In this document: piece by piece, positions 48,062 through 58,400 of the stretch
Layout of the letters: each line of letters begins with the position of its first letter
Position numbering within the stretch: the first letter of the stretch is position 1
NCBI RefSeq assembly: GCF_000974425.1
Contig: NZ_CP010429.1
Span: 3,224,001-3,288,000, forward strand
DNA from: Spirosoma radiotolerans
GTDB taxonomy: Bacteria > Bacteroidota > Bacteroidia > Cytophagales > Spirosomataceae
DNA length: 64,000 bases
Reading direction: 5' to 3'
Made by a program: the position numbers and the translations under genes
Notes under the pieces: model-generated
What the model saw: only the letters and a program-made list of their open reading frames with translations
Database searches by the model: none
What the model was told of the DNA's origin: nothing

Positions 48062-48985
48062 TCAATTTCTGACAACTTCCTGCACCTCCAGCCGATAGCC
48101 AACTCCATGTACAGCCGCAATTCTGATGGTGGAATCACTTTGCAGAAGCTTCCGTAATCGCGATATAAACACATCCACACTTCTGCCCACGATAATGCCC
48201 TCATCTTCCCAGACCAGCTTCAAAATCAGATCGCGCTCCAGTACCTGATTGGGATGATTTACCAGCAAACGCAGCAGCTTGGTCTCCCGATAGGTTAAGT
48301 TGTGCTGGCAGGTATCGGTGGTGAGTATTTGGTTGTTCACATCGAGACTGGAACGTCCGAACTGGAGTAACGATGTTGGAACCGTTGACGAAGGAGCTGG
48401 TTCAGTCAACTGACTCGTTCGCTCTTTTCGGTGCCAGCCCGCGACGAGTAAACTCACGATCATCCCGCCAATGGAAAGCACTGGCCAGAATGGAACCGGC
48501 TGAGCGGGTTCGGTAGCTTCGTCGAAGGTGACTTGTAGCAGGTAACAACCAGACGTTATGGATCGACCTACGCACGGCACCGACTTGTGGTCCAGTATAT
48601 CCTTCACGGAATACCCTACTTGTACTTTACCATTGGCACAATCCAGTACGGCAACCGTATACTCACCCGCAACCTTATGGAGCCGGAAGGATTCCTGAAG
48701 GAGAGCCGGAAGCCTGCCATAATCGAAGGCATGATCTATCTGGACACGATAGGTTTTTGAATCGAGTTGCTGTACGGCTGGAATTCGGGATGTTGAATCG
48801 CCAGCCGCACGCAACAGGTGGTGAAGCGTTCGTCGGAGGGCCAGGTTGACTTTTTCAGGTGTGTACGGCTGGTTCGCATTGGACGACGGTCCCACAAATC
48901 GGGCAAACAACAGGCTTATCATCAGGATAATCCCACTGACAATCAGCAGACGAAATACCGTCGGTAAGCCCGAATAAACCCGCAT
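48062..48985 (-). CDS. Membrane-anchored winged-helix regulator
   Basis: This 307-aa protein has a first helix (about 11-31), an extracytoplasmic domain (about 32-164), a second helix (P-V-L-S-I-G-G-M-I-V-S-L-L-V-A-G-W, about 167-185) and a C-terminal OmpR/PhoB-type winged-helix domain (about 205-303). The winged helix includes L-T-Y-R-E-T-K-L-L-R-L-L-V, V-G-R-S-V-D-V-F-I-S-R-L-R-K-L-L and G-V-G-Y-R-L-E-V. Three Cys in the outer domain could pair. Unlike ToxR or CadC the DNA-binding domain is C-terminal. It is a one-component transmembrane regulator that reads the periplasm directly. It is convergent with the lectin-like genes and followed by a small Cys-rich secreted protein. Confidence 0.82.
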   Translation of the reverse strand: MRVYSGLPTVFRLLIVSGIILMISLLFARFVGPSSNANQPYTPEKVNLALRRTLHHLLRAAGDSTSRIPAVQQLDSKTYRVQIDHAFDYGRLPALLQESFRLHKVAGEYTVAVLDCANGKVQVGYSVKDILDHKSVPCVGRSITSGCYLLQVTFDEATEPAQPVPFWPVLSIGGMIVSLLVAGWHRKERTSQLTEPAPSSTVPTSLLQFGRSSLDVNNQILTTDTCQHNLTYRETKLLRLLVNHPNQVLERDLILKLVWEDEGIIVGRSVDVFISRLRKLLQSDSTIRIAAVHGVGYRLEVQEVVRN

Positions 48986-49087
48986 ATACTATGGTCGTTT
49001 TCTAACAGTGATTCAGTCTGCGAAAGTTAATTATTTTCGGGGGTATTACCCGGCTAACCAACCTGTTAGCTGACGTTACCTAACCTT

Positions 49088-49504
49088 TTATTTGACCAGA
49101 ATTTCATTATGAGGCAGTGCATACCGATTACTCACAGTCAGCAGCACAATGTTGTCGCCTTTTTTGCAGTTGGCTAACACCCGTTGCACAGGAATCTGAC
49201 ACATGGGCTTGCGAGAGTACATATGCAGCGTATTCGTCGCTTTGTCACGGATGGCCACCGTAAAAGGTATCTTGTTCAGTGGTTTGCTTTCCGTTGACGA
49301 CAGCGCTATCGTCTTGACGGTCAACTCGCCGGAAGCCTTAGGCGACAGGCGGCACTGGCCCGTTGGCTGAAATAAATTGACAATCATTTTACTGTCGATA
49401 AAAGCAGCCGAGCAAGTCGAGAACGGCTGCTTTTGCTGGGCGAAGCTTACCGTGCAAAGGCTACAAAGAACGGCAATCAGGCTTTTTTTCATTACTTGTT
49501 TCAT
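49088..49504 (-). CDS. Small secreted protein with four cysteines
   Basis: This 138-aa protein begins with a signal peptide (K-K-S-L-I-A-V-L-C-S-L-C-T-V-S-F-A-Q). The mature chain of ~115 residues has four cysteines (S-T-C-S, G-Q-C-R-L, P-M-C-Q, A-N-C-K-K), likely two disulfides, and a beta-rich pattern (P-F-T-V-A-I-R-D, N-I-V-L-L-T-V). No family is recognised. A -7 element at 49534-49541 supports ATG 49504 or 49492 over the longer frame to 49582. It is co-oriented with, and ~100 bases upstream of, the membrane winged-helix regulator, and could be its partner or ligand. Confidence 0.6.
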   Translation of the reverse strand: MKQVMKKSLIAVLCSLCTVSFAQQKQPFSTCSAAFIDSKMIVNLFQPTGQCRLSPKASGELTVKTIALSSTESKPLNKIPFTVAIRDKATNTLHMYSRKPMCQIPVQRVLANCKKGDNIVLLTVSNRYALPHNEILVK

Positions 49505-49533
49505 GGCGTTTGCTATTGTGTTTAGTGAAGTAG

Positions 49534-49541
49534 CAAAACTA
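49534..49541 (-). promoter_or_regulatory. Bacteroidota -7 element (TAGTTTTG)
   Basis: This octamer is an exact TAnnTTTG on the minus strand, 30 bases before ATG 49504. No -33 TTTG is present at the right spacing, so this is only suggestive. Confidence 0.4.
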
Positions 49542-49673
49542 CCGGCCAGCAAACTGTCCTTTGTTAAATGCCTGTAAAACAATGTAAAGGAAATGTAAAA
49601 GTACGAAATAGCCCAACGGGCGGTAATTCCGTCATGATTTATAGGCTCAAGGATACGCTTCGTACCCGTTTTT

Positions 49674-52307
49674 TTACTCAGTCCGCAAGCTTTTCACCGG
49701 ATCTAATAAGGCCGCTTTGATTGCCTGGAAACTGACGGTGATAACCACAATCAGGATAGATGACAATAAAGTTAGGATAAAGACGCCCGCTCCAATGGCT
49801 ATCCGGTAGTCATAATCCTGCAACCATTTTTCCATAGTATACCAACCAATTGGCGCACCAATGACAAAGGCGATGCCCATGAGCTTTATAAAATCCCTGG
49901 TCAACAGTTGAACGATGCTGGTTACGGTGGCTCCCAATACTTTCCGGATGCCAATTTCTTTAGTTCGTTGCTGGGCGGTGTAAGCGGCTAATCCGAATAG
50001 ACCCAGGCAGGAAATAAATATGGTCAGTCCTGTGAATAGTTCCGTTAGCGAACCCGTACGTTGGTCGTCGGAAAACTTGGCTTTGTACGATTCGTCGGCA
50101 AATGTGTATTCGAACGGATAGCCCGGATTATATTTTTTAAAGATCGTTTCTACAAGTTCCAGATTTTTGATTGCTGGGTTGTTTGGATTTAACCGGATAC
50201 TCGTCCATGCCAGTGCCACGGATCCCTTAGGCCCATGAATGATGACCGGATTAATAGCTTCATAGGGTGAAGCAAAAATGAAATCTTTCACAACACCCAC
50301 TACGTGCCAATTTTGGTTATCGAAAGCAATTGAGGTTCCAATCGGTTTTTTCAAATGCATCGTTTTCACCGCCGTTTCGTTTAGCACAACGGCGGTTGAA
50401 TCCGTTGGATACTCCCGGACGTCAATCTCCCTGCCTGCAAGTAGTTTCGTTCCTGTCGTTTTCAGAAAATTGACATCAGCACCAAATCGATCGAACTCAA
50501 CGTCTTTGTCGGCTTTTGTGCTACCGGGCCAGGAAAGGCCCCACTGACGAGAATTGATCATCGTAATAGGACCGAGTGATTTGCTGACCGAGACGGCGGC
50601 TCCACTATGGATCAACTCCTGTTGCAGAGAACCATAGTGCTTTTGCAAATCACCTGAGAGATACGAAAACATGAGATTATTTTGATCGTATCCGCTTACT
50701 CGGTTTTGAGCGTGATTGACTTGCTGCTTAATCACTAATGTGGCTATAATCAGAACAATAGCGAAGGTAAACTGTGCGATGACTAACCCTCGTCTTGGCG
50801 AGAAAACGGCATTTACTGGCCGATGAATCCCTTTAATAACCTTCACTGGCTGGAAATTAGCGAGAAAAAATGCAGGGTAACTTCCAGCCAGCAAACCCGT
50901 AAATAGAGTAAAACCGAGGGCAACAAGCCAAAACTCAACAGAGCCGAGCGACAAGGATAACTGCTTGTCAGTTAGCTTATTGAAGGCCGGCATATACAGC
51001 ACAATTAGTAGCAGGGCCAGCATTCCAGCAAAAAAAGTAAGCATTACTGACTCACTGATAAATTGAAAAACAAGCGAAGTTTTTTGGGCGCCAGCTACTT
51101 TTCTAACGCCAACTTCTTTGGCTCGCTTTTCACTCCTAGCCGTACTTAAATTCACAAAATTGACAGCCGCAATCAGCAGGATAAGGGCCGCAATAATACC
51201 GAATAAGCGAACGGTAACAATTTTCCCTTCGGTCAACTGGCCATTTTCCTGTTTTGAGTACAAATGCCATTGGCTGGCCGGATGAAGAAAAATCTGCCGA
51301 TTTGATACGTCATCGAGTATACCCTTGAGGTGTACGGCCGTAACTCGTTTGATTTTCTCATTGACAACCGCAGCATTAACCTTGTCTTTCAAAAGCACAT
51401 AGGTATAATTATTATTCGAAGCCCATCCACCGGAATCCCAACTGGGCGTCACAAAGTACGTCCAGGGTAATAGGTAAGCTATACCGTTAAACCGAGTGTT
51501 GTCAGGCAAATTGTCCAGCACGCCTGTCACCGAAAAACTGTCCTTATGGTCGAGCTGAATAATTTTTCCCAGGGCATCGGTGGTCCCAAACAGTTTCTCT
51601 GCCAAGGATTTTGTGATAACGATTTTGTTCTTTCCTGAAAGGGACGTTTCTCGGTTACCCGAGCTTAACGGAAAGTCAAACAAATCGAGGAAAGCAGGAT
51701 CTACAAATGCACCGTCGATATTCAGATTTTTGTCTTTTGTGGTCAAAAGATACGTCGTAGGCCGATACCTGGAGGCAGCCTCAATATCAGGATAATTCTG
51801 TTTTAGCGCGGGAGCCAACGGTTCGGGTGTAGTGTTCCAGACCTGCGCATTTCCGCTAAATACATCCCGATTACAGACTTGAAAAAGCCGGTCTGTTTTC
51901 TTATAAAAGCGGTCATAATTCAACTCACTTTGTATCCATAAACAAATGAGCGCAGAAGATGCCATCCCGACGGCGAGCCCGGCAATATTAATAGACGTAT
52001 AACCTTTAGCCCTTATCAGATTTCGAAAGGCGATTTTCAGATAATTCCGTAGCATGTCAGTCGTTGTTGGGGTAGGAAACGGGGATGGTTTACGTTTGAT
52101 GATAGAGGGCCGCATATATGAGAGCACCTCGCGCCAGTAGGTACCACGCGCTTTGCGTTCGCCCAACCGCCTGACCCGCAGGGCATAACGCTCATGTAGG
52201 TCCCCCAGCACTTCCTCCCGACAGTGCGGAGCCAGCAGGTTGCTGAGCAGTTTGTCGAGCCATTCAGGTGGGCCACTGTGGTTATGAGGTGACGGATCGC
52301 GGTTCAT
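49674..52307 (-). CDS. FtsX-type ABC permease with prefix domain, 877 aa (second of pair)
   Basis: This giant permease starts with a cytoplasmic 'permease prefix' domain (about 10-80; P-P-E-W-L-D-K-L-L, E-V-L-G-D-L-H-E-R-Y-A-L-R-V). A core with two MacB/FtsX halves follows. Each half has a leading helix, a periplasmic domain and three FtsX helices. The first carries A-K-E-V-G-V-R-K-V-A-G-A and the second T-K-E-I-G-I-R-K-V-L-G-A. There is no ATP-binding domain and no ATPase gene in the cluster. The end reads D-P-V-K-S-L-R-T-E. It is ~12 bases downstream of its paralog and shares with it a prefix domain very similar even at DNA level. Such proteins may regulate or export peptides; substrate unknown. 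Confidence 0.88.
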   Translation of the reverse strand: MNRDPSPHNHSGPPEWLDKLLSNLLAPHCREEVLGDLHERYALRVRRLGERKARGTYWREVLSYMRPSIIKRKPSPFPTPTTTDMLRNYLKIAFRNLIRAKGYTSINIAGLAVGMASSALICLWIQSELNYDRFYKKTDRLFQVCNRDVFSGNAQVWNTTPEPLAPALKQNYPDIEAASRYRPTTYLLTTKDKNLNIDGAFVDPAFLDLFDFPLSSGNRETSLSGKNKIVITKSLAEKLFGTTDALGKIIQLDHKDSFSVTGVLDNLPDNTRFNGIAYLLPWTYFVTPSWDSGGWASNNNYTYVLLKDKVNAAVVNEKIKRVTAVHLKGILDDVSNRQIFLHPASQWHLYSKQENGQLTEGKIVTVRLFGIIAALILLIAAVNFVNLSTARSEKRAKEVGVRKVAGAQKTSLVFQFISESVMLTFFAGMLALLLIVLYMPAFNKLTDKQLSLSLGSVEFWLVALGFTLFTGLLAGSYPAFFLANFQPVKVIKGIHRPVNAVFSPRRGLVIAQFTFAIVLIIATLVIKQQVNHAQNRVSGYDQNNLMFSYLSGDLQKHYGSLQQELIHSGAAVSVSKSLGPITMINSRQWGLSWPGSTKADKDVEFDRFGADVNFLKTTGTKLLAGREIDVREYPTDSTAVVLNETAVKTMHLKKPIGTSIAFDNQNWHVVGVVKDFIFASPYEAINPVIIHGPKGSVALAWTSIRLNPNNPAIKNLELVETIFKKYNPGYPFEYTFADESYKAKFSDDQRTGSLTELFTGLTIFISCLGLFGLAAYTAQQRTKEIGIRKVLGATVTSIVQLLTRDFIKLMGIAFVIGAPIGWYTMEKWLQDYDYRIAIGAGVFILTLLSSILIVVITVSFQAIKAALLDPVKSLRTE

Positions 52308-52319
52308 AGGGTCGATAGC

Positions 52320-54935
52320 TTACTCAATGCGCAAACTCTTCACTGGGTCCAGTAAGGCCGCTTTGATGCTTTGAAAACTGACCGTGAGCAACGTAACCGC
52401 CAGAGCGCCTATTCCCGTCAGGGCGAAGATCCACCACGACAGTTCCGTGCGGTATTCGTACTTCTGCAGCCAGTTCGAGAGCAGGTAGTACGCGATTGGC
52501 GTGGCCAGGATAAAGGCGATACCAACCAGATAAATAAATTCTTTACACAACAGCCCCCAGACATTGAGTATCGAGGCTCCCAGCACTTTGCGAACCCCAA
52601 TCTCCTTCGTACGTCGCTCGGCCATGAACGATGCCAGACCAAATAAACCCAGGCAGGAGATAAAAATGGCCAGACCCGCGAAAATGCCAGCCAGTTTTCC
52701 AATCAGCGATTCCAGTTTAAACTTAGCGGCATAGCTCACATCGGCAAACTGGTAACTGTAAGCATAAGACGGATTGTGTTTATTGAACAGAGCCGTCATC
52801 TGTGTGAGAGCGTCCTGCGTTGCCAGACGAGGAGCGATACGGTATAACAGAACGTTGAGCGGGCCAGGTGTACAGACGAACATAGTTGGATCAGCTTTGG
52901 CAAAGGGCGATTCCATTAAGGCATCTTTCGCTACGCCGACAATCCTTAGTGGTCTACCTTGCCAGGTGATGAGCTGATCAACGGGATTCAGCAATCGAAA
53001 CCGCCTGATGGCTGCTTCGTTGAGGATAACGCTGGTTGTGTCGTTTTCACCGCTAAAATCCCGGCCCTGCACTAACGTCATGCCTACGGTTTTGAAATAG
53101 TCATCGGCAACCCGAATAATCCCCATTTCTACCGTCTCACCCGCACTTTTGCCGGGCCATTTGTCTAAATCGGAATGCCACCAGATTTCGGTAGCCGGGC
53201 TCGATGACTGTGAGACATTTTCAGCAATCCCTTTTTTGATTAACTCGTCTTTTAGAATAGTGAAATTCTGACCTAACTCACTGTTCATGTTGGTCATCAG
53301 CAGTCGGTTCACATTATACCCAGTCGGCCTATTCTTTGCGAATTGAATTTGCTTGAAAACGATAACGGCACTCAGTATCAAGGCAATGGAGCAACTAAAC
53401 TGCGCGACCACCAACACTTTGCGAGGCCAGGAAGCGGATTTCCCTACTTGCATCGTGCCTTTCAGAACCTTTACGGGCTGAAAGGAGGACAGATAAAAGG
53501 CAGGTAAACTACCGGCCAGCAAAGCCGTAATCAAGAGGCAGCCTAGCATAGCCGTCCAGAACCCTGCGTTTGCGTAAGGAATAGCTAGGTGACCATCAAT
53601 CAACGCGTTGAATACTGGCAGCAGGAGTTGTACTAAGAGCAATGAAAACAAGAAGGCCACTACCGTAAGCAGGAATGATTCCGTCAGAAATTGGCTGATG
53701 AGCTGCTGCCGTAGCGAACCAACTGATTTTCTGATGCCCACTTCTTTTGCTCGCTTGGCAGAACGGGCGGTAGTCAGATTGACAAAGTTGATGCAGGCAA
53801 TCAGGACGACCAGAACGCCAATGATGCTAAACATCCGTACGTATTCAATGAATCCACCCGTTTCTTTCCCGTTCGTATACGTTGAGTACAGATGCCAATT
53901 TTGTAAAGGTTGCAGGATAACCACCGAATTCATGGCATTGAGATTATTCCTCTCCGTATGTTCAATCAGCGCGATTTTGCCAGCTATCTGCGCGTAGGAT
54001 ACGCCGGGTTTGAGTTTAACGAAGAGTTGATATGAGTTATCGCCAAAGCTTCCGCTGCGCGCCATTCGCACGTCGTTTACTGTTGCTTCATAATAACTGA
54101 ACGGAACGAGGTAGTTAAACTGCAGCGATGAGTTGGTGGGTAGATCTTGCAGAATACCCGTTACTTTTAAGTCGTTCTGATTGTCAAAGCGCACAATCTT
54201 CCCCATTGCGTTTTCGCTTCCAAAAAGCGCTTTGGCTGTCGATTCGGTCAGTACAATTGAATAGGGGTCTTTCAGCGCCATACCAGCCTCTCCTTCGAGC
54301 AGTGGATAGTGAAACATGTTCAGAAAGTCGCCCCCAATTTGGGCACCGCGTAAGTAAATCTTTTTGTCGCCTACCTTGAGTCCATGAGATCCCATATAAT
54401 CGCTTTCGGCGACGTGTTCAATTTCTGGAATCTGATTGCGCAGGGCATTGGCTAGCTTAAGCGATGTCGACGTAAAGGTGAGCGTGTCGCCATTGCTGTT
54501 AAAATTTCGTCTTACCTGATACAGTTGCTGAAAGCTGGGAAGAAACCGGTCATACGAGTACTCATGGTGTATCCACAGGCCAATGAGCATGGCAACCGCC
54601 ATGCCAACCGATAGCCCCGCAATGTTGATGAACGAGTAGCCCTTTTGCTTAAGTAGGTTGCGCCAGGCAATTTTCAAATAGTTTCGTAGCATGTCTGTAT
54701 GTCTTGGATTAGGGTATACGGATGGTTTACGCTTGATGATAGAGGGTCGCACGTAGGCTAGCACTTCGCGCCAGTAGGTAAGGCGGGCCCTGCGTTCGCC
54801 CAGTCGCTTCACCCGCAGCGCGTAGCGTTCATGCAGGTCCCCGAGCACTTCTTCCCGCAGGTGAGGAGCCACCAGCTTGTTGAGCCACTTATCGAGCCAT
54901 TTGGGCGGTGATGTATTTTGTTGGGTAGGTTCCAT
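52320..54935 (-). CDS. FtsX-type ABC permease with prefix domain, 871 aa (first of pair)
   Basis: This 871-aa protein has the same layout as its downstream neighbour. The prefix domain (about 10-80; P-P-K-W-L-D-K-W-L, E-V-L-G-D-L-H-E-R-Y-A-L) precedes two FtsX halves. A-K-E-V-G-I-R-K-S-V-G-S comes after the first set and T-K-E-I-G-V-R-K-V-L-G-A after the second. It ends D-P-V-K-S-L-R-I-E. It follows padR after 12 bases, so the regulator and both permeases form one unit. No ATPase is nearby; such permeases are common in this group and their energy source is unclear. They may use an ATPase encoded elsewhere. Confidence 0.88.
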   Translation of the reverse strand: MEPTQQNTSPPKWLDKWLNKLVAPHLREEVLGDLHERYALRVKRLGERRARLTYWREVLAYVRPSIIKRKPSVYPNPRHTDMLRNYLKIAWRNLLKQKGYSFINIAGLSVGMAVAMLIGLWIHHEYSYDRFLPSFQQLYQVRRNFNSNGDTLTFTSTSLKLANALRNQIPEIEHVAESDYMGSHGLKVGDKKIYLRGAQIGGDFLNMFHYPLLEGEAGMALKDPYSIVLTESTAKALFGSENAMGKIVRFDNQNDLKVTGILQDLPTNSSLQFNYLVPFSYYEATVNDVRMARSGSFGDNSYQLFVKLKPGVSYAQIAGKIALIEHTERNNLNAMNSVVILQPLQNWHLYSTYTNGKETGGFIEYVRMFSIIGVLVVLIACINFVNLTTARSAKRAKEVGIRKSVGSLRQQLISQFLTESFLLTVVAFLFSLLLVQLLLPVFNALIDGHLAIPYANAGFWTAMLGCLLITALLAGSLPAFYLSSFQPVKVLKGTMQVGKSASWPRKVLVVAQFSCSIALILSAVIVFKQIQFAKNRPTGYNVNRLLMTNMNSELGQNFTILKDELIKKGIAENVSQSSSPATEIWWHSDLDKWPGKSAGETVEMGIIRVADDYFKTVGMTLVQGRDFSGENDTTSVILNEAAIRRFRLLNPVDQLITWQGRPLRIVGVAKDALMESPFAKADPTMFVCTPGPLNVLLYRIAPRLATQDALTQMTALFNKHNPSYAYSYQFADVSYAAKFKLESLIGKLAGIFAGLAIFISCLGLFGLASFMAERRTKEIGVRKVLGASILNVWGLLCKEFIYLVGIAFILATPIAYYLLSNWLQKYEYRTELSWWIFALTGIGALAVTLLTVSFQSIKAALLDPVKSLRIE

Positions 54936-54947
54936 ACGAAATGCCTG

Positions 54948-55283
54948 TTAGCTCCACTTCAGTATGGTTTGTGGGACAATACGATCCCACAACCGATTCC
55001 GAACGGCCCGTACCTCGCTCAGTACCCGGCCGCCCAAGGGCGTAACGGTAAACAGGCGTTTGCGTCGCCCACCCCGCTCAGCGGTTGCTTCACCCAACAG
55101 CGAAGTCAGATAGCCTTTCTGTTCCAGCCGCTGAAGGGCCGCATGAACAGCTCCCGTACTGACCGAGTTGCCCGTTTCCTGCTCCAGCTCTTCCGCAATC
55201 ACCACCGAATACGCCGTCGGCGAAAGGGCCGCCACTGCCAGCAAAACCACCTCTTCAAATTCGCCTAAATCACTCCGACGCAT
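54948..55283 (-). CDS. PadR-family transcriptional regulator
   Basis: This 111-aa winged-helix protein has the PadR core: L-G-E-F-E-E-V-V-L-L-A-V, A-Y-S-V-V-I-A-E-E-L-E, S-T-G-A-V-H-A-A-L-Q-R-L-E-Q-K-G-Y-L, then R-R-K-R-L-F-T-V-T-P-L-G. It is of the short type with a reduced C-terminal helix. The frame opens at 55352, but the sequence before ATG 55283 has no conserved start. It is directly followed by the two permeases, whose expression it probably controls. Confidence 0.9.
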   Translation of the reverse strand: MRRSDLGEFEEVVLLAVAALSPTAYSVVIAEELEQETGNSVSTGAVHAALQRLEQKGYLTSLLGEATAERGGRRKRLFTVTPLGGRVLSEVRAVRNRLWDRIVPQTILKWS

Positions 55284-55357
55284 GGAATTAGCTCTTAAGA
55301 ATATACGTTGTGTTTTATTTCCTCTATTTCTGTATGTCAAATGCCTTGCCAAACTAC

Positions 55358-55392
55358 AAAAAAGGCCACTCCATGGTGGAGTGGCCTTTTTT
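55358..55392 (-). terminator. Rho-independent terminator of the RND efflux operon
   Basis: Perfect 15-bp stem (55358-55372 with 55378-55392, GGCCACTCC/GGAGTGGCC) flanked by A6 and T6, with a 5-base loop. It can act in both directions; on the minus strand it lies downstream of the RND pump gene. Confidence 0.92.
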
Positions 55393-55499
55393 AAGGTAAT
55401 CCAAAGCTGGTATATCGTCCAGAAACGGACACTTTCCGTACGTTTCTGGACAGACGAATGAAGCTATCTTGCTTCTATTCGGCTTAGCTATGCTCTACG

Positions 55500-58400
55500 T
55501 TAATCATGATTTTGGCCGTTGGCAGGTACAGCCTGAGCAACCGGTCTGGCTGGCTCCTGGGGCTTTTCGTCCTTCTTTGCGTTCTCCTTCAATTTTTCAA
55601 GCCCTTTTTTGCCATACGCAAGTTTCGAGATGGCGACGTACAGGACTGGTACGACGAAAATAGCCAGCGAAGTCGCAGCCAGCATACCGCCTAACACCGT
55701 TCGGCCAATGGTAGCCCGGGCAACACCCCCTGCTCCTGTGGCTAGTGCCAGTGGGAATACCCCCAAAATGAACGCCAGCGACGTCATTAAAATCGGACGC
55801 AAGCGCAGGCGAACCGCTTCAATGGTCGACTCCAGCAAATCCTCACCTTTATCGACCCGCTCCTTAGCAAACTCCACGATCAGAATGGCATTTTTTGCCG
55901 CCAGACCAATCAGGGTAATTAACCCAATCTGCGCATAAACGTTATTCGTCAAGTACGGAAAAATAATCAGTGCGGTAATAGCCCCCAAAGCACCAATCGG
56001 CACTGACAGTAAGACCGAAAAAGGCACCGACCAGCTTTCGTATAAAGCCGCCAGAAACAAGAACACGAAGCCAATCGACAGCATGAATATATAAATAGAA
56101 CTGCTGCCGGCGTTGATCTCTTCGCGGCTCAAGCCCCCGAAATCATAGGCATACCCGGCGGGCAACACTTTAGCCGCCACTTCGCGCAGGGCGTCGTTGG
56201 CCTGACTGGTACTGTACCCCGGCTTGGCTCCCCCATTTAGTTCCACCGAACGGAACAGGTTAAAGTGTGAGATCAGTGGGGCATTCTCAATAACGCTGGT
56301 TTTGATCACTGTGCTGATAGGCACCAACTGACCCGCCCCATTGCGAACATAATATTGGTTAAGTGCTTTAATGTCGGCCCGGTACATGGTATCCGCCTGC
56401 GCCACAACCCGGAATTTCCGACCGTAAATAATAAAGTCGTTCACGTATTGGCTACCCAGCAGCGTCTGCATGGTGGTGTACACCGAACTAACTGAAATCC
56501 CCAGCTTCTTGCATTTATCCCGATCGACATCCACCCGGTAGGCCGGTGATTTGGCGGTAAAATAGGTAAAGGCACGGGAAATTTCGGGGCGCTTATTGGC
56601 CTCCACCAGGAAATTCTGGACCACGTTGTCAAACGCCCGTACATCGTCGTTGGATTCGCGCTGCTGAATCTCGAAGGTAAAACCGGACGATTGACCCAGA
56701 CCCGGAATAGCGGGTGGTTGCAGCACCTGTGGACGGGCATCGTTCAAACCAGCCAATGCTTTTTGCAGCTTCACAACCAGTGAGTCGGCCTGCATATTCC
56801 GTTCCTTGCGTTCTTCCCAGGGTTTCAACTGCATGAACACCGTACCACTATTCGACTTGGATGCGAAGGTGATGGCGTTCAAGCCACCCAGGGCCGCGAA
56901 GTGAGCCACATACGGTTGCTGTTTCAAAATACCCATCACTTTGTTGAGTACTTCAAGGCTACGCGTTGTCGAAGCCGCTTCGGGAATTTCGTATGTAACA
57001 ATCAGACGGCCTTCATCTTCCGTCGGAATGAACCCAGTTGGTTTCGCCCGGAACAACAATCCGGTTCCAACATACACCACAATGAGCCCGACGATGACCA
57101 GCGGAGTTGCTTTGATCAGTCGTTGGACCCCATTCGAATAGGCAGTGGTAACCCGTTCGAACCATTGATTGAACTTATAGAAAAACTTGTTCAATCCCGT
57201 TGCTTTCTCATCGATATGCATGGGGCGCAGGAGCAACGTACACAAAGCCGGGGTAAGTGACAGGGCCACGAATGCCGAAATCAACACAGAAACGGCAATG
57301 GTAATGGCAAACTGCTGATAGAGTCGGCCGACAATGCCCGGAATGAATCCAACCGGCACGAATACAGCGGCCAGAATCAGAGCAATGGCGATTACCGGCG
57401 CCGAAATTTCGCGCATAGCTTCCCGGGTAGCCTCTTTAGGTGTCATGCCTTTGTCGATGTTAACCTGGACGGCCTCCACCACCACAATCGCATCATCCAC
57501 CACAATACCGATGGCCAGTACGAATGCAAAAAGTGTTAATGTGTTAATCGTAAACCCGAGCGGCACAAACAAGGCGAATGTACCGACGATAGACACTGGA
57601 ATAGCCAACAGCGTAATCAGCGTAGCTCGCCAGCTTTGCAGGAACAGGAAAACTACCAGAATAACCAGGCCCAACGCTTCGAGTAGCGTTTCGACCACCT
57701 CGCCAATGGATACCTGAATAACCGATACCGATTCGAACGGCACTACGTATTCAATATCTTTGGGGAAGGTCTTTTTCAGGTTGTCCATGGCTGCATAAAC
57801 GCCCTTCGCTGTTTCAAGCGCATTACTGCCCGGCAACTGATACACAAGCAGATACGAAGCGCGTTTGCCATCAACAAATGAGTTACTGGCGTAGGAGAAC
57901 TTGCCCAATTGCACCCGGGCTACGTCTGACAGATAAACCAACGATCCTTTGGACGGATCGCTGCGGACGATAATCTTCCGAAAGTCGTCTTCCTTACTGA
58001 GTCGGCTATTGGTAAAAACTGAGTATTCAAAAGCCTGGGACGCTGGCTGGGGCGACGCGCCCACAGACCCACCGGCAACCTGCAAGTTTTGTTCCTGTAA
58101 AGCGGCTACCACATCATCGGGTGTCAGGCCTAACTGTGCCAGCCGGTCTGGTTTGATCCAGATCCGCATACTGAAATCGTCGGCCCGGCTGAAAATATCC
58201 CCCACACCCGGCACCCGCAACAGCGCATCCCGGATATAAATGTTGGTGTAGTTATCCAGGAACGACACATTGTGGGTTCCTTTTGGCGAATACATAGCCA
58301 CCAGCATAAACAGCGATGGGTTCCGTTTACGAACCACAACACCAAGACGGGTAACTTCCTGGGGCAATTGCGGCTGTGCAATACCGACGCGGTTCTGCAC

